Shown in pieces: positions 1 through 11,705 of a stretch of 64,000 nucleotides of DNA; position 1 is the stretch's first letter; every line of letters starts with the position of its first letter. The notes beneath the pieces were generated by a model. The model was given only the letters and a program-made list of their open reading frames with translations. It searched no databases and was not told the origin of the DNA. The DNA lies in NCBI GenBank assembly GCA_004352715.1, contig SCFE01000097.1, positions 1,726,351 through 1,790,350 on the forward strand, given 5' to 3'. The position numbers were made by a program, and so were the translations under genes. Source of the DNA: Hofstenia miamia. Taxonomy: Eukaryota > Xenacoelomorpha > Acoela.

Positions 1-280
1 ATAATTTACCATTGTACAGAGCAGACACCACATTTTCACCATGACTATTTACAGAAGGATGCCGAAACTCAATTATTTAAAGAAGCAGACCAAAATTTCC
101 AAAATTAAATTTGCCTTTAAAATTAGTATGGGATTTGTACAGAACGGAACCAGTAATTAGATAAAATTATACATAGTGCACTAAATAACTACAAAACCTT
201 ACAGTGCTGACAAAATTACACTGTACAACAAATTTTAACTTTGTAAAATATTCATGTAAGCAAATAGTTGTTTGTTACTA
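1..280. other. no gene recognised
   Basis: AT-rich sequence outside the left inverted repeat of the first element. I see no coding block or repeat that matches elsewhere in the window. Confidence 0.5.
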
Positions 281-444
281 ATTCCACTATGCTGATTACA
301 AATCTGAAGTCTGTTTTAGTCCATCACCCTCCAGTTTTATGAAGATTTACTTTAAATTCTAAAAAAAGCAAAACATAGCCAGTGACATACATTACTTTGT
401 GAATTGAAACATCAGAAATAAATGAACGCAGAAACCACTAGAAA
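281..444 (-). repeat. left terminal inverted repeat
   Basis: Read on the minus strand this arm runs from tttctagtgg to the outer end agcatagtggaattagta. The inner half (about 349-444) matches 2186-2281 with only a few mismatches. The outer half matches the shared terminal module found at 2357-2552, 12727-12935, 12990-13170 and 14842-15040. Confidence 0.75.
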
Positions 445-1984
445 TGTTTAGCATAAGACTTTCGTTTGTAAGTCGCATTAGGAGCATCGCGTTGCAGCAT
501 CCAACAAAAGTCTGCAAGAATTGACGATGACCGTTTATACATGAGAGTGACGTCTTGATGGAATCTTTCTCCTGCCTCATCACTTACATTACCAAGATTT
601 GCTGGGAAAAAGTCGATGTGAGAATTCAGGAAATGAATTTTGAGGGACATTTTGCATCCCAGAGATTCATAAGATCTGAGAAGTCGTTGAATGTGGTCGA
701 TGTAGTTTTCAGTTCGATGATTGCCGAGGAATTCAGTACAAACTGATCGGAATGCTTGCCAAGCAGCCAATTGGGGAGCAGTCATCGTCTCTTCAAAATA
801 GTCATCATTCAAGAGCTCTCTTATCTGAGGCCCTACGAAAATTCCCTCCTTGATCTTCGCCTCACTCAATTTCGGGAACTTTTGAATCAGGTATCTGAAG
901 GCGGCACTTTCTCTATCAAGGGCTTTCACTAGCTGCTTGATAAGCCCCAGTTTAATATGCAGGGGAGGCAATAAAACATGACGCTTATCAACCAAAGGAA
1001 CATTGCTTATGTTGTTAGTACCAGGAATATGGACAACTCGTGGTGGCCAGTCTTTCCTTGTAAAGGGCTCAGAACGACTTCGACTATCCCATAAACAAAG
1101 AAAGCAACAGAACTTTGTATATCCACTCTGTAATCCCGTCAACAAGGCGATCACTTTAAAGTCAGCACAAATAGCCTATGTGTATTTCTCACAGTTTATA
1201 CCGTGAAGTATTTCCTTCAAATTTTGATACGTTTCCCGCAACAGGCACAGATGGATGCGTATTGCCATTATAAAGAAGAACAGCTTTAATGCTGTCTTTG
1301 GAGGTATCAATAAAGAGGCGCCATTCTTTGGTGTCGAAGACAATGCCAAATTTATCAAACAAAGCCAAAATGTCATTACAATAACACAAGTCTCCATTCA
1401 TAGAAAATAAATTTTTCAAATCAGCGGTTTGCGTACAAAAAGAAGTAACTTTCGCATCAGAATCTAATAAATTCCATCCTTGAAGTCGAGACGCAAGCAA
1501 TTCGCCTTCAGATTTTGTTAATTTTAGATCTCGAACCAGATCATTCAATTCTTCAGTTGAAATCAAGTGAGGTGTGGACGATTAATCACTGAGCTCAAAT
1601 GATGTATCTTGGTCATCATCTGAGACTTCAGGCAACGAATTCTGAGGTGACGTTGTTGACCATGCTGGTACGGGTAGGTCAGGAGAATGTGGAACTAGCA
1701 CAAAAATAGCAGTCAGATACATGATCACGCACACGCCAAATCATTGCTATTGTGAAATGAAGTCCACGTCCAGATTTCGACCAAGTATAAAGTCCTGCAC
1801 TGCATCTCACACAAGAAATGTGGGGAGCCCATGATTTATCCTGCTCACCAACAGCACAGCCAAAGTATAAATTATAGAGTCGTTTAAGTCGATGTGTCAA
1901 TGCTCTTTGGTATTTCTTCAAAGTATATTTGCCACAAATACAGCAAAAGCAGTTCAGATCGTTCACACAACCACGTGAAGCCAT
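438..1984 (-). pseudogene. decayed copy of a dispersed arthropod gene of unknown function
   Basis: The gene is read on the minus strand in blocks of one protein. Block 1 (1984-1679) is Cys-rich and zinc-finger-like, with CCICGKYTLKK, APHISCVRC and DCYFC. Block 2 (1566-about 1235) holds EWRLFIDTSKDSIKAVLL. A +1 frame piece (about 1235-1176) continues with RETYQNLKEILHGINCEKY. Block 3 (1154-438) holds LPPLHIKLGLIKQLVKAL, GPQIREL, KMSLKIHFLNSHIDFFP and DEAGERFHQD, then a stop. The order and spacing match the intact family as I remember it, so this is a whole gene broken by at least one frameshift and by stops. The D, LHIK and C-terminal E/H layout loosely recalls RNase H-like transposases of the CACTA type, but that is only inference. 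Confidence 0.7.
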
Positions 1985-2185
1985 CAGAATCTCTCAGTGA
2001 CTGAATGTGCAGTGTGTGTGTGTAAGTGTAACATGATGAAATAAGCAAACGAGCTGTCATAACGTAATTACTATTTGTAGACTTTGCATTAATATTATTT
2101 ATAGACTCTTTGTTAACCAAATTAAAGAGATGCCGCAATGTCTATAAATAGTAATGACGTTATTATATTACCTAATGTATCTACG

Positions 2186-2356
2186 TTTCTAGTGATTTCT
2201 GTGTTCATTTATTTCTGATATTTCAATTCACAAAGTAATGTATGTCACTGGCTATGTTTTGCTTTTTTAGAATTTAAAGTCTAATTTTCAAAAAAAATGA
2301 ATGATGAGAGGTAAACATAGACTTGATATTTGAAATGACCATAGTTGAATTAGTGA
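2186..2356 (+). repeat. right terminal inverted repeat
   Basis: This is the inverted partner of 281-444. It starts tttctagtgatttctg and ends near atagttgaattagtga. The first ~95 bases are very close to the left arm; the rest is diverged and contains an insertion. Confidence 0.75.
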
Positions 2357-2552
2357 AACAAATATTTCCATACGTATCTTTTGATTCCACATTGCTTACG
2401 TACCAGCCAGAAATTTACAGCAAAATGGCTGATTTTCACTTGATATTAATATTTAAAAATTCAAATTTTCAAAACACTGGAGGGGATGGACAAAAATGGA
2501 CTTGTGCAAAAATGCAGATTTGTAATCAGCATAGCTAAATTAGTATGATTAA
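2357..2552 (+). repeat. terminal module of the inverted-repeat family
   Basis: About 195 bases from aacaaatatttccatacg to agcatagctaaattagta. The same module is present on the plus strand at 12727-12935, 12990-13170 (diverged) and 14842-15040. Here it directly abuts the right arm of the gene-bearing element, so the element end is either compound or two copies are nested. Confidence 0.75.
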
Positions 2553-2809
2553 TTATAATTATGTATGAAACATCAGAATTCAGAAAACTATAAAACTGCA
2601 ATTGTGAAGGGCTCTCTAAAACGACAAGCATAAACAGAAGGTACCCTAACACAGCAGCTTGATCCAAACTTTGCGACTTCAAAGTTTTATTCAGAGCACA
2701 ATAAGAGCTTAAGCAGGGTAAGTGTCTAGGTCTTTTAAAATTGATTTGCGAATACAACAGTAAGTTGCAACTCAATTCCTGAGTCTTCCAAAAAAACACA
2801 AAGATGACA

Positions 2810-4497
2810 TCATCTGAGATACAAAATGATCATTTTGAAGCAGCTTTACTCTTGCAACAGATAAAGAAGGAGTTCCTTTCTGTGCCATTCTTTTTAGTAT
2901 AATAACTGATGAAAGTAATGAATTGGTTGCAATTGCAGTTATGTTTACACTGTTAGAGTGAAAGAGGGGGTTGTCAGATTTGTAGCAACAGAAAGCCTTA
3001 AACTGATAAAGTTGCTGAGAAAATATGGACGTATGGAATGTGCTTCAATATGATGCTTGCAAATGTGTTGGGTTTGCATTTGATGGAGCAAACGTAATGT
3101 CTGGGTCTTCTGGCGGAGTGCAAGCTCGTTTAAAATCGATTTAAACAATATACACACTTTGTCATGCACATCACCTTAATCTGGTTCTTCTATCGGTATC
3201 ACAAGTCAATAGTGACGTTCGGCAGTTTTTTGACCATATCTCCACGCTTGTTTCTTTCATAACCAACTCACTTCCTCGACGCAAAATATTAGACAAAGTA
3301 CAGTTACAGTTAAAACAGATGAAAGGCCATTAGAGTTACTGAAGCTGTGTGCCGTTCGTTGGATTTCTCATGCTCAAACTTGTGGTCAGTTTCTACGTCT
3401 TTACCCTTCAATACATGAAGCTCTAATTCGCTTGTCTGAAAGTCGTGATGTTGAAGCAAAGGCAGCATCAATATTTGATGATAATTTCTAAGGACATGCT
3501 AATTTTCCAATTGGTAATTTTCAATTGCATTCTTGATTAACCAAGTTACGTGACAACTGCTTTGCAGAATAGTGAATTGTCTATAGATCATATTTTGATA
3601 TTGATTGGAATTTTAAAGAAACTCTTCAAACTTTCAGAAGCAACATGAAATTTGAGTCAATTCTTGCACTTGTGGTTGATATGCAATCTAAATATAATAT
3701 TTCTGAACCACCAGCGTCAAGGAGATATCGCACTTGAGATAATTTTAATGAGAGATCCAAGCAGCTCTACTATGAAGTAATAGATTGATGTCTTGTAGAG
3801 CTAAATAGCCGTTTCAGCAATGATAATTACAATATCAAAAAAGTGGCAGAGAGTCTCAATCCATACAGCGATCATTTCTTGCGTGAATGTGAGTTACATA
3901 ACGCTTTTGAACTTGCTGCACATTTTGTTGTAAATTGTTCATCAAATGAGCGTAGGAGTCTTAAGAAGTACATGAAGGTTTTAACTGAAAAAGTACCTCA
4001 GTCGCCCAACTTTTATCTTATTTGCCTCCTCAGCAATGTTGACAGAGTTGTTTTTGAAAACCAGTGGCTGTTAATTTCTGCAATTATTGTAATTGGACAA
4101 AAAAATCAGTTGCATTGAGAGACTTTTTAGCACTGCAAACCATGTAATGACGAAATTTTGAAAATCGATGGAAATGAATCATTTAAGACATATGACCCTT
4201 TTTTCTTTTGAAAATTAACTCACAGAGGAGTTAGACAGAGAAGAAATTGTGAAGATTTTAAGTTCCAAACCTCGGCGCCTCGAGGGTTTAAAATGATTTT
4301 TTAATGTTAAGCAATTCTTTATAAATATTATTCTATTGTTACACAACTAATAAATTAAAAGCAAATTTTTTGCTAAATACTAAATATTTACAAAACTGAA
4401 TAATGTACTACATTTTTTCCAAATTTTTATTGATTCAATTTATCCCCCCAGGAAATGATTCTACTCCTCCTGATTTTTTATACTGTCTACGCTACTG
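2810..4497 (+). pseudogene. hAT transposase fossil (ZMYM1/DUF4371-like)
   Basis: Scattered blocks of a hAT-superfamily transposase are readable on the plus strand in changing frames. They include an ITDESN-like piece near 2902, GFAFDGANVMSG and CHAHHLNLVLL at about 3070-3190, a 91-residue open block at 3843-4118, and the hAT dimerisation signature ISCIERLFSTANHVMT at about 4107-4155. This order is that of the DUF4371 plus C-terminal dimerisation type found in ZMYM1-like proteins. Stops and frameshifts interrupt every block, so it is dead. The 3' end probably lies at the ctacgctactg ending at 4497, which resembles common hAT termini. The matching 5' end was not found. Confidence 0.7.
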
Positions 4498-4841
4498 ATT
4501 CAGTTATATCTGAGTGGGCACTAACGATTTAGGGAATTGCATTGCTGATACATATGAATTGTTAAAAGAGATACTGTCAAGGATAGTCACTTTAGGACGA
4601 ATTAGGTGTTAAATACTGATAGTAGAGGATTTCACATTATATTACGGTGTTCCAGAAGTAATGAGCCCTACTAAATATCTTTGCTAATTATGAACCAATT
4701 TTAATAATTTTTTGCATAAATATATTTACACGCATAATTGATATTCTGTAAAACTTTTAGAGAAATCGAACAAAAGACACAAGATTTAAATTCATTTGAA
4801 AAATATTAAACATTAATGCTGCAACGCGGAAAACAAATAAG

Positions 4842-4942
4842 TTAATTTGGCGTGACATAATTTCCTCCGCACTCAATTACTCTTTCGCAATGTACTATTA
4901 GTTTGTCTAATTCATTTCTGTAAACCTCCACATCAATTTCTC
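4842..4942 (-). pseudogene. mariner-like transposase C-terminus (left arm)
   Basis: The minus strand encodes EIDVEVYRNELDKLIVHCER, then a Cys-Gly-Gly end and a stop at 4844-4842. It is the same peptide as in the right arm. It is cut off by the gap. Confidence 0.55.
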
Positions 4943-5317
4943 NNNNNNNNNNNNNNNNNNNNNNNNNNNNNNNNNNNNNNNNNNNNNNNNNNNNNNNNNN
5001 NNNNNNNNNNNNNNNNNNNNNNNNNNNNNNNNNNNNNNNNNNNNNNNNNNNNNNNNNNNNNNNNNNNNNNNNNNNNNNNNNNNNNNNNNNNNNNNNNNNN
5101 NNNNNNNNNNNNNNNNNNNNNNNNNNNNNNNNNNNNNNNNNNNNNNNNNNNNNNNNNNNNNNNNNNNNNNNNNNNNNNNNNNNNNNNNNNNNNNNNNNNN
5201 NNNNNNNNNNNNNNNNNNNNNNNNNNNNNNNNNNNNNNNNNNNNNNNNNNNNNNNNNNNNNNNNNNNNNNNNNNNNNNNNNNNNNNNNNNNNNNNNNNNN
5301 NNNNNNNNNNNNNNNNN
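4943..5317. other. assembly gap (375 N)
   Basis: A run of N between the two inverted arms of the mariner-like element. Confidence 0.99.
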
Positions 5318-5443
5318 GAACAGAGAATCGTTGAAATAATGAGAGAAATTGATGTGGAGGTTTACAGAAATGAATTAGACAAACTAATAGTACATTGCGA
5401 AAGAGTAATTGAGTGCGGAGGAAATTATGTCACGCCAAATTAA
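5318..5443 (+). pseudogene. mariner-like transposase C-terminus (right arm)
   Basis: Forty-one residues are open from the gap edge to a TAA at 5441-5443. They contain RIVEIMREIDVEVYRNELD and end ECGGNYVTPN. A short R/E-rich helix followed by a Cys-Gly-Gly end is typical of the last residues of mariner/IS630-type transposases. The catalytic part would lie in the gap. Confidence 0.55.
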
Positions 5444-5639
5444 CTTATTTGTTTTCCGCGTTGCAGCATTAATGTTTACTATTTTTCAAATGAATATAAA
5501 TCTTGTGTCTTTTGTTCGATTTCTCTAAAAGTTTTACAGAATATCAATTATGCGTGTAAATATATTTATGCAAAAAATTATTAAAATTGGTTCATAATTA
5601 GCAAAGATATTTAGTAGGGCTCATTACTTCTGGAACACC

Positions 5640-6196
5640 AATATATATATATATATATATAATTTTTCTGTAAGTTTCGTCATTGTAATAGGATTTTGCA
5701 AAAATGGAATGTCAATATATATTTATAAAAATGAGTGCATTTATATCAAAATTATACTAAACTTTTTACACAGAATTTGTTTTTGTGCTATATTTTATAT
5801 ATACATGTATTTTTATCGAGATATTTTTAGGGTGCCCCTCACAGGGACATAGAATAAAAACTAGACTTTTAAAAAGTAAATGATCACAAAATTAAAATTC
5901 ACAATAACATAATTGACATAGGGACAAAAAATTTACAATGTAGGCTTAATTCTTTCAGAAAGAACCTGTGAAAACTTGTGACAGAATATTTTTACCATGA
6001 CTGTACGCTTAATTTTGTTTATTGATAAAGCTCGTATAATAGGGAAATGACCGCCTGAGCCGAGCCTGGGCCTCATTATTACCAATTGCAAAATTTCGCG
6101 ATTAAGTTTTGCTTAGAAGTTCAGGGCCAGGCTTGAAATCACAACCTGTTTACAACTATGATATGTACTATGTAGTTGCAGTGAGTATTATATATA
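5640..6196. other. no gene; (TA)n tract then unassigned AT-rich sequence
   Basis: A (TA)n microsatellite at 5641-5660 borders the mariner-like arm. The rest, up to the Tc1 end, shows no coding block that I recognise. Confidence 0.5.
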
Positions 6197-7397
6197 CAGT
6201 ATTGGCCAAAAGTTTGGAAACAGTAACCTGTCTGAAGCGTGTTTTATAATATTTCCTGGAAATTTCGTAAAATTCCTGGATTTCCCAATTTTTTCTTAGA
6301 ATTTACAACAGATTCATTGAGCAAATCAAATTAAAACAACTTTACATTTACACACAATACATTTTCACTGGAAAAGCACTATCATTATGGTTTGAAATAT
6401 GGTCCGTGGTAGTGAAATTTCACCAACAAAGCGTGCTCAAATTCATATCTTGTACGAGGAGGGGTACAATTATCGCGCTATAGCTGTTAGAATTGTCGTG
6501 TCATTATCTTTGGTATCCAGAAGTGTTACTCGCTATCAGCAACTGCAAAATTTTTCCTCTTGCAAGCAGTATGGAAGACCAAAAGTGACAACCCCTCAGA
6601 CTGACCGTCTGATTCACCATTACATTGTGAATCAACCATTATCTTCATCTTCTGAAGTCAAAACAAATCTAGGTGCAGTAGTGCAGAATGTATCAACACG
6701 CACCATTAGGCATTGATTGAATACAACTTTTGACCTTCCATCATACAAACCAGCAGCCAAACCCCGATTGTCCTCAAGAAACATTTGAGACTGGTTGTGC
6801 TTCTGCAGGCAATACCAACACTACACCCCTGAGATGTGGCATCAAGTAATGTTTAGTGAAGAATCCAAGATTTGCCAGTTTACATCTTACCAGCCACACG
6901 TTTGACGACCAAGAAACCAAAGATTCAACACACTTTACACACAACAACCTGTCCACTCAGCACCTTCTGTGATGATTTGGGTTGCTATAATTGCGAATGA
7001 GCGTGTCTGTATGCATTTTATTCCTCACAACGAGAAAGTCACAGCAAAGGCCTACTCAAAACAATTTTAAGGAAAGTTCCCATGTTTATGCAGCTTGGCG
7101 GAACATTTTTACTACAACAAGATGGTGCTCATTGGCAAAGCACCAAAGTTGTGAAACAGTGAATTGCATCACAAGACTTTTGGCTGCTTGAGAACATCCT
7201 GGAAACTCCCCAGAGCTCAACATCATAGAAAATTGCTGGCATCACATCAAAAACTGTCTGAGGAAGTGCCAATGTGCATCACTCAATGATCTGAAGGAGC
7301 AAATTAAGTGGAATGGTGCAAAAGATTACTGACGATTATTGTAGGAAGCTGGTAAAGTTAATGTCAAATGAGATTGCTGCGTTTTTGGCCAATAACG
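6197..7397 (+). mobile_element. Tc1-like transposon
   Basis: The left end follows a TA dinucleotide with cagtattggccaaaagtttg. The right end near 7380-7397 has the inverted partner tttttggccaat. Between them is a Tc1-type transposase in the expected orientation, and the ~1.2 kb length is normal for the group. The right terminus is diverged, so its exact end is approximate. Confidence 0.75.
6399..7390 (+). pseudogene. Tc1-like transposase, broken
   Basis: The N-terminal 105 residues are open (MVRGSEISPTKRAQIHILYE onward) and form the paired-like helix-turn-helix DNA-binding region of Tc1 transposases. The catalytic part follows in shifting frames: WHQVMFSEESKI near 6836 (the usual first Asp position reads Glu), SAPSVMIWVAI near 6957, QQDGAHW near 7119, and HPGNSPELNIIENCW near 7196, which carries the last Glu. 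Stops at 6714 and later inactivate it. The family moves by cut-and-paste at TA sites. Confidence 0.8.
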
Positions 7398-8315
7398 GCG
7401 AACATACAAATTCTGAATTAACTATTTACTATATTTATATATATATATATATTAATTTATTTATTTGTTTTATTTATATATAACTTTTGTTTAAAATTAT
7501 GTGTATTTCAAAATGTATGCTAGCAAGCATTGACATTTATCTTTTAGTCATAAAAGTTATTTAATTTACTGTGAAAATGAGAATGATAAAGGAGAGGTAA
7601 AGAGAATTGTGCATGAATTCTGTATTGAAAATGGAATTTGGTTTGGAGAAAATGGTGTTTATCCTGATTTTGAATAGCATGAAATGTGCATATTTGTAAT
7701 TTGCAATGCTTAGCTTATACTATATCGCTTATTTTACTTGTAATTAATGGCTGCACTTCTTAAATATAATGTTTGCACATGTGAATTTTGTAAAAAAAGC
7801 ATATATGCACAGGGAGGTAATTAGTGATTATAGTTCATTTAAAAATTTAGTCATTAATAAACAAAATATTCATGTAATGTCATAGCTAACTATTGACAAA
7901 TGAGGGATAATAAATTGTAATATTTTTTACAAAATGAAAATGTAGTTATTATGATAGTTTTATGAGTGTGTTTCTGCTTTCACTAGAATGAAATCAGCAA
8001 AGCATTTTTTGTCAAAAGGGAGTTCAATTCAGCTGATTTAATTTTGTAAATGTCAGCAGAACTTAGTGAGCTTTTGCATATAACAAAAGTGTGATATTAA
8101 GCATTTTGCAACAAGTCTTTTTATTTTAATTTCAAAAACTAATTTTTAACTAAACAACACATACAGTAATTAAATTTCAGGAAAAACTGTTCTTATTAAG
8201 ATAAAATTATGAACTATTATGGTATGTTTGTACCAATAATCACACAAAAACACACCAAATGACACATCTACTAAAGAAATCATTACCATTTGAATAAACA
8301 TGTAAAGAGAATGGT
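7398..8315. other. no gene recognised
   Basis: AT-rich sequence with a (TA)n tract at about 7436-7452. It may be the 5' part of the gypsy-like element that becomes readable at 8316, but I cannot support that. Confidence 0.4.
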
Positions 8316-8780
8316 GAATTGGAAAAAATAAAAATAGAATTTTGCTAAACTACCAATATTAAGCACACCAGAGTTTGACAAAGTGTTCATATAAGATTGT
8401 GATAAAAGTAACATAGCTATTGGAGCATGTCTAGGTCAGATTAAAGACAGCAAATTTGTACCAATTCAAATTTTTAGTAGACATTTGAAATTAAGTAAAG
8501 AAAATTACAGTTCAATAAAATTAGAAATGTTAGAATTTGTTGAAAGCATAAGGAAACTTATATAATTTCTGATAGGAAGCAACTTTAAAGTTAGAACTGA
8601 AAACAGCAGGCTCACATGGTTAAAAACTTTCCAGCTGACAAATCTTCCATAGTTTTAAGGTGGATAGAATACCTTAATTAATTTAAATTTAAAATTGAAC
8701 ACTGAAGGGGCATATTAAATGAGAACACTGATTATTGGATGACATTACCACAATATCTGAGATATATTGTAACATAATCT
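8316..8780 (+). pseudogene. Ty3/gypsy pol fragment: end of reverse transcriptase and RNase H
   Basis: The plus strand reads KLPILSTPEFDKVFI, then DCDKSNIAIGACLGQ, FSRHLKLSKENYSSIKLEML, EFVESIRKL, FKVRTENSRLTWLKTF and a frameshifted LRWIEYL...GILNENTDY. This is the standard order from the RT thumb to RNase H in Ty3/gypsy elements. The DCD and RTEN sites correspond to catalytic Asp positions; the second reads Glu. In-frame stops are present. The last part (8617 on) is repeated at 9700. Confidence 0.75.
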
Positions 8781-9698
8781 CATGTGTGGTCAAGTTAAGA
8801 AAAGAAATGGAAAGAACTAAGACTCAAGTAATATAACAATTAATTGTACACACATGATTATTATAATTTAATGATTTGTTAAAAAATTATAAAAAGCAGT
8901 ATTTGTGATATTAATTTGCTTGGCAGTACTTTTTGACAAATGGTAAAAGTCTGAAATGCAAATGCAAATTAATGCTGATGTGCATAAAACAGCAGATGAA
9001 GAAAATCTGAGGAAAATCAGTAAATTGTCAGCAACTTTGATTAAACAGGTACTTGCCAAGTGTTTGATTGTTCACCATAATCAAATATAAAAATAGTGCA
9101 ATGTTATTATTTGTTGATGATTGAAATTCATTGGATTTACTTCTTTATTTTGTCAGATTTATTTATTAGACAAATGGAAAGCTAAATGTTCAAGCACTAG
9201 AGTAATCTTGACGGTGGTTCCCAACTACATTTAAAGGGAGTTTGGAATGGCTTGCACACAACAGCCATTCAAAAGTGTGGTGCAGGTGGTAGCCATTGTT
9301 TACTCAATGTGCTCTTAGGATAGGTATAAGGATAGGGATTTTTTATTCATTATAGCTTTCCTATCATTTGTTATTCAACCATTATTATGAAACTTTTAGA
9401 TCAACCCTCACTAGAATTTTAGGAATTTATTTGCATCACTTTTCTTGGTTATTTAGCAATTTCATTTTTTTGAATTTATCAACTTCCAACTGAACTATGA
9501 ATTAACTTTATTCCTGACAGCATTGATTGTTCACATGTATCCCAGGTTTGCATGTACATTTATATCTGTAGGGTTATTATATGTAGGGAATGATAACAAG
9601 CTAAAGCACCATGATTGCATTACTTCCTTATATTACAAAATTGCTAATAACAATGACAATCAATGCACTAAACTATTAAGCTATCACACACACATATG
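8617..9698 (+). repeat. direct duplication, copy 1
   Basis: About 1.08 kb that is nearly identical to 9700-10778, from tggttaaaaactttccag to the cacacaca run. The copies differ by scattered substitutions and small indels. They are joined by a single N, which suggests two haplotype contigs placed side by side. Confidence 0.9.
9190..9310 (+). pseudogene. possible gypsy integrase zinc-domain remnant
   Basis: The block reads LTVVPNYI, REFGMA and C...QPFKS, in the position where the HHCC domain of a gypsy integrase would follow RNase H. It is too decayed to be certain. A second copy lies near 10270-10390. Confidence 0.35.
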
Positions 9699-9699
9699 N

Positions 9700-10778
9700 T
9701 GGTTAAAAACTTTCCAGCTGACAAATCTTCTATAGTTTTAAGGTGGATAGAATACCTTAATTAATTAAAAATTTAAAATTGAACACAGAAGGGGAAATTA
9801 AATGAGAACACTGATTATTGGATGACATTACCACAATATCTGAGATATATTGTAACATAATCTCATGTGTGGTCAAGTTAAGAAAAGAAATGGAAAGAAC
9901 TAAGACTCAAGTAATATAACAATTAATTGTACACAAATGATTATTATTAATTAATGATTTGTAAAAAAATTATAAAAAGCAGTATTTGTGATATTAATTT
10001 GCTTGGCAGTACTTTTTGACAAATGGTAAAAGTCTGAAATGCAAATGCTAATTAATACTGATGTGCATAAAACAGCAGATGAAGAAAATCTGAGGAAAAT
10101 CAGTAAATTGTCAGCAACTTTGATTAAACAGGTACCTGCCAAGTGTTTGATTGCTTGCTATAATCAAATATAAAAATAGTGCAATGTTATTATTTGATGA
10201 TGATTGAAATTCATTGGATTTACTTCTTCATTTTGTCAGGTTTATTTATTAGACAAATGGAAAGCTAAATGTTCAAGCACTAGAGTAATCTTGACTGTGG
10301 TTCCCAACTACATTTAAAGGGAGTTTGGAATGGCTTGCACACAACAGCCATTCAAAAGTGTGGTGCAGGTGGTAGCCATTGTTTACTCAATGTGCTCTTA
10401 GGATAGGTATAAGGATAGGGATTTTTATTCATTATAGCTTTCCTATCATTTGTTATTCAACCATTATTATGAACCTTTTAGATCAACCCTCACTAGAATT
10501 TTAGGAATTTATTTGCATCACTTTTCTTGGTTATTTAGCAATTTCATTTTTTTGAATTTATCAACTTCCAACTGAACTATGAATTAACTTTATTCCTGAC
10601 AGCATTGATTGTTCACATGTATCCCAGGTTTGCATGTACATTTATATCTGTAGGGTTATTATATGTAGGGAATGATAACAAGCTAAAGCACCATGTTTGC
10701 ATTACTTCCTTATATTACGAAATCACTAATAACAAGGACAATCAATGCACTAAATTATTAAGCTATCACACACACATG
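9700..10778 (+). repeat. direct duplication, copy 2
   Basis: Second copy of 8617-9698, again starting inside the gypsy RNase H block. Small open frames such as 10605-10841 are shared by both copies and are not convincing genes. Confidence 0.9.
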
Positions 10779-11705
10779 TTTTCTCAGACAATGTTCCACA
10801 CACTGAATCATCCATTGGTAATTCCTTTGATGTCCAAGTGAAGCTGGATTGGATCACAAATACTTGTTTTATCTTGTGCAGTGCTTCAGGCCAAGTTTTG
10901 ACCCTGTTCATCATATATTGCTCTCATCCTAAAAAGACTGTTGTTACTTACAGCATTAAGTTTAGTTAAGACTTTGTTAATTAAGGTAACAGTTAACAGC
11001 ACAAAATAGAAAGAGAGTACTTTTGAATCTGTCATACCTGAAACAATGAAATCAAATGGGAACATGGTTGGTCATTTCTAAATTCAGTTAATATTAGTCA
11101 AAATCAAGGTTGGCAAGATTCTACATGGTGACTGTGACAGGCACCCAACATCTGCAAGAGAATAAGTAAAGGAAGAACATATTTGAGTCAAGATAGCTGT
11201 TTCTTCTAGAATTATGGAGAAAACCTTATAGTGGAAAAACTTGGAAGAAGAACTAGTGCAAAGAAAATTGTGTCAGTCTGAAAAAGAAAGAAATTAAAAG
11301 AGGGAAACAAACAAAAGTACTACCATTCCTGAGCACACAAAAATGTAGATAGGGACCAGCAAAAGGATTACTTGAAGCTAAACATTATAATGGTTTATTC
11401 AAAAAAAAAACTAGAAGTAGAGCAAAAACCCAGAAAACCCCCCAATTGAGGAAAACCCTGGAAACACAAGATGTGAGAATGTCCCCTGAAAGTGAACCAT
11501 CTCCTATGGAGCAAGTGCTACAGCCAGCACAATTAAACAGTGAACTTACAATAGTTTAATTAACAGAAATTATTAATAACAATAATAAAGAGTGACAAGA
11601 TTTAACAATATTGTAACATAATCGTAATCTGAGCATATGTGGTCAAAATGAGAAAAGAAGAAGAAACTAAGACTAAATATTAAAATAAAATATTAATTGT
11701 AAAAC
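10779..11705. other. no clear gene; possible tail of the gypsy-like element
   Basis: A plus-strand stretch at about 11335-11550 reads as a charged, Lys/Arg/Pro-rich tail ending SPMEQVLQPAQLNSELTIV before a stop, as in some integrase C-termini. The motif around 11610-11680 resembles 8768-8830, so it is probably the same repeat. Low certainty. Confidence 0.3.

Larger units (their letters stand above)
281..2356 (-). mobile_element. inverted-repeat element carrying a dispersed arthropod gene
   Basis: Two inverted arms (281-444 and 2186-2356) enclose one decayed gene on the minus strand. The inner ~90 bases of the arms are nearly identical when one is reverse-complemented (both contain gtatgtcactggctatg); the outer parts are recognisable but more diverged. 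Pieces of the same ends and of the same gene recur at 12706-13170 and 14668-15140, so the unit behaves as a mobile family. The enclosed protein family is one I remember as an uncharacterised, highly repeated protein of many arthropods. I know of no named transposase class for it. No clear target duplication is visible. Confidence 0.65.
4645..5639. mobile_element. mirror-image mariner-like element end around an N gap
   Basis: Positions 4645-4942 and 5342-5639 are near-perfect reverse complements of about 298 bases, each starting from the outside with ggtgttccagaagtaatg. Both arms encode the same transposase C-terminus, so each end is the 3' end of the element; a normal transposon has different 5' and 3' sequence. 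The centre is a 375-base N run. Either two copies fused in inverted orientation or the assembly folded back on itself. Confidence 0.65.
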
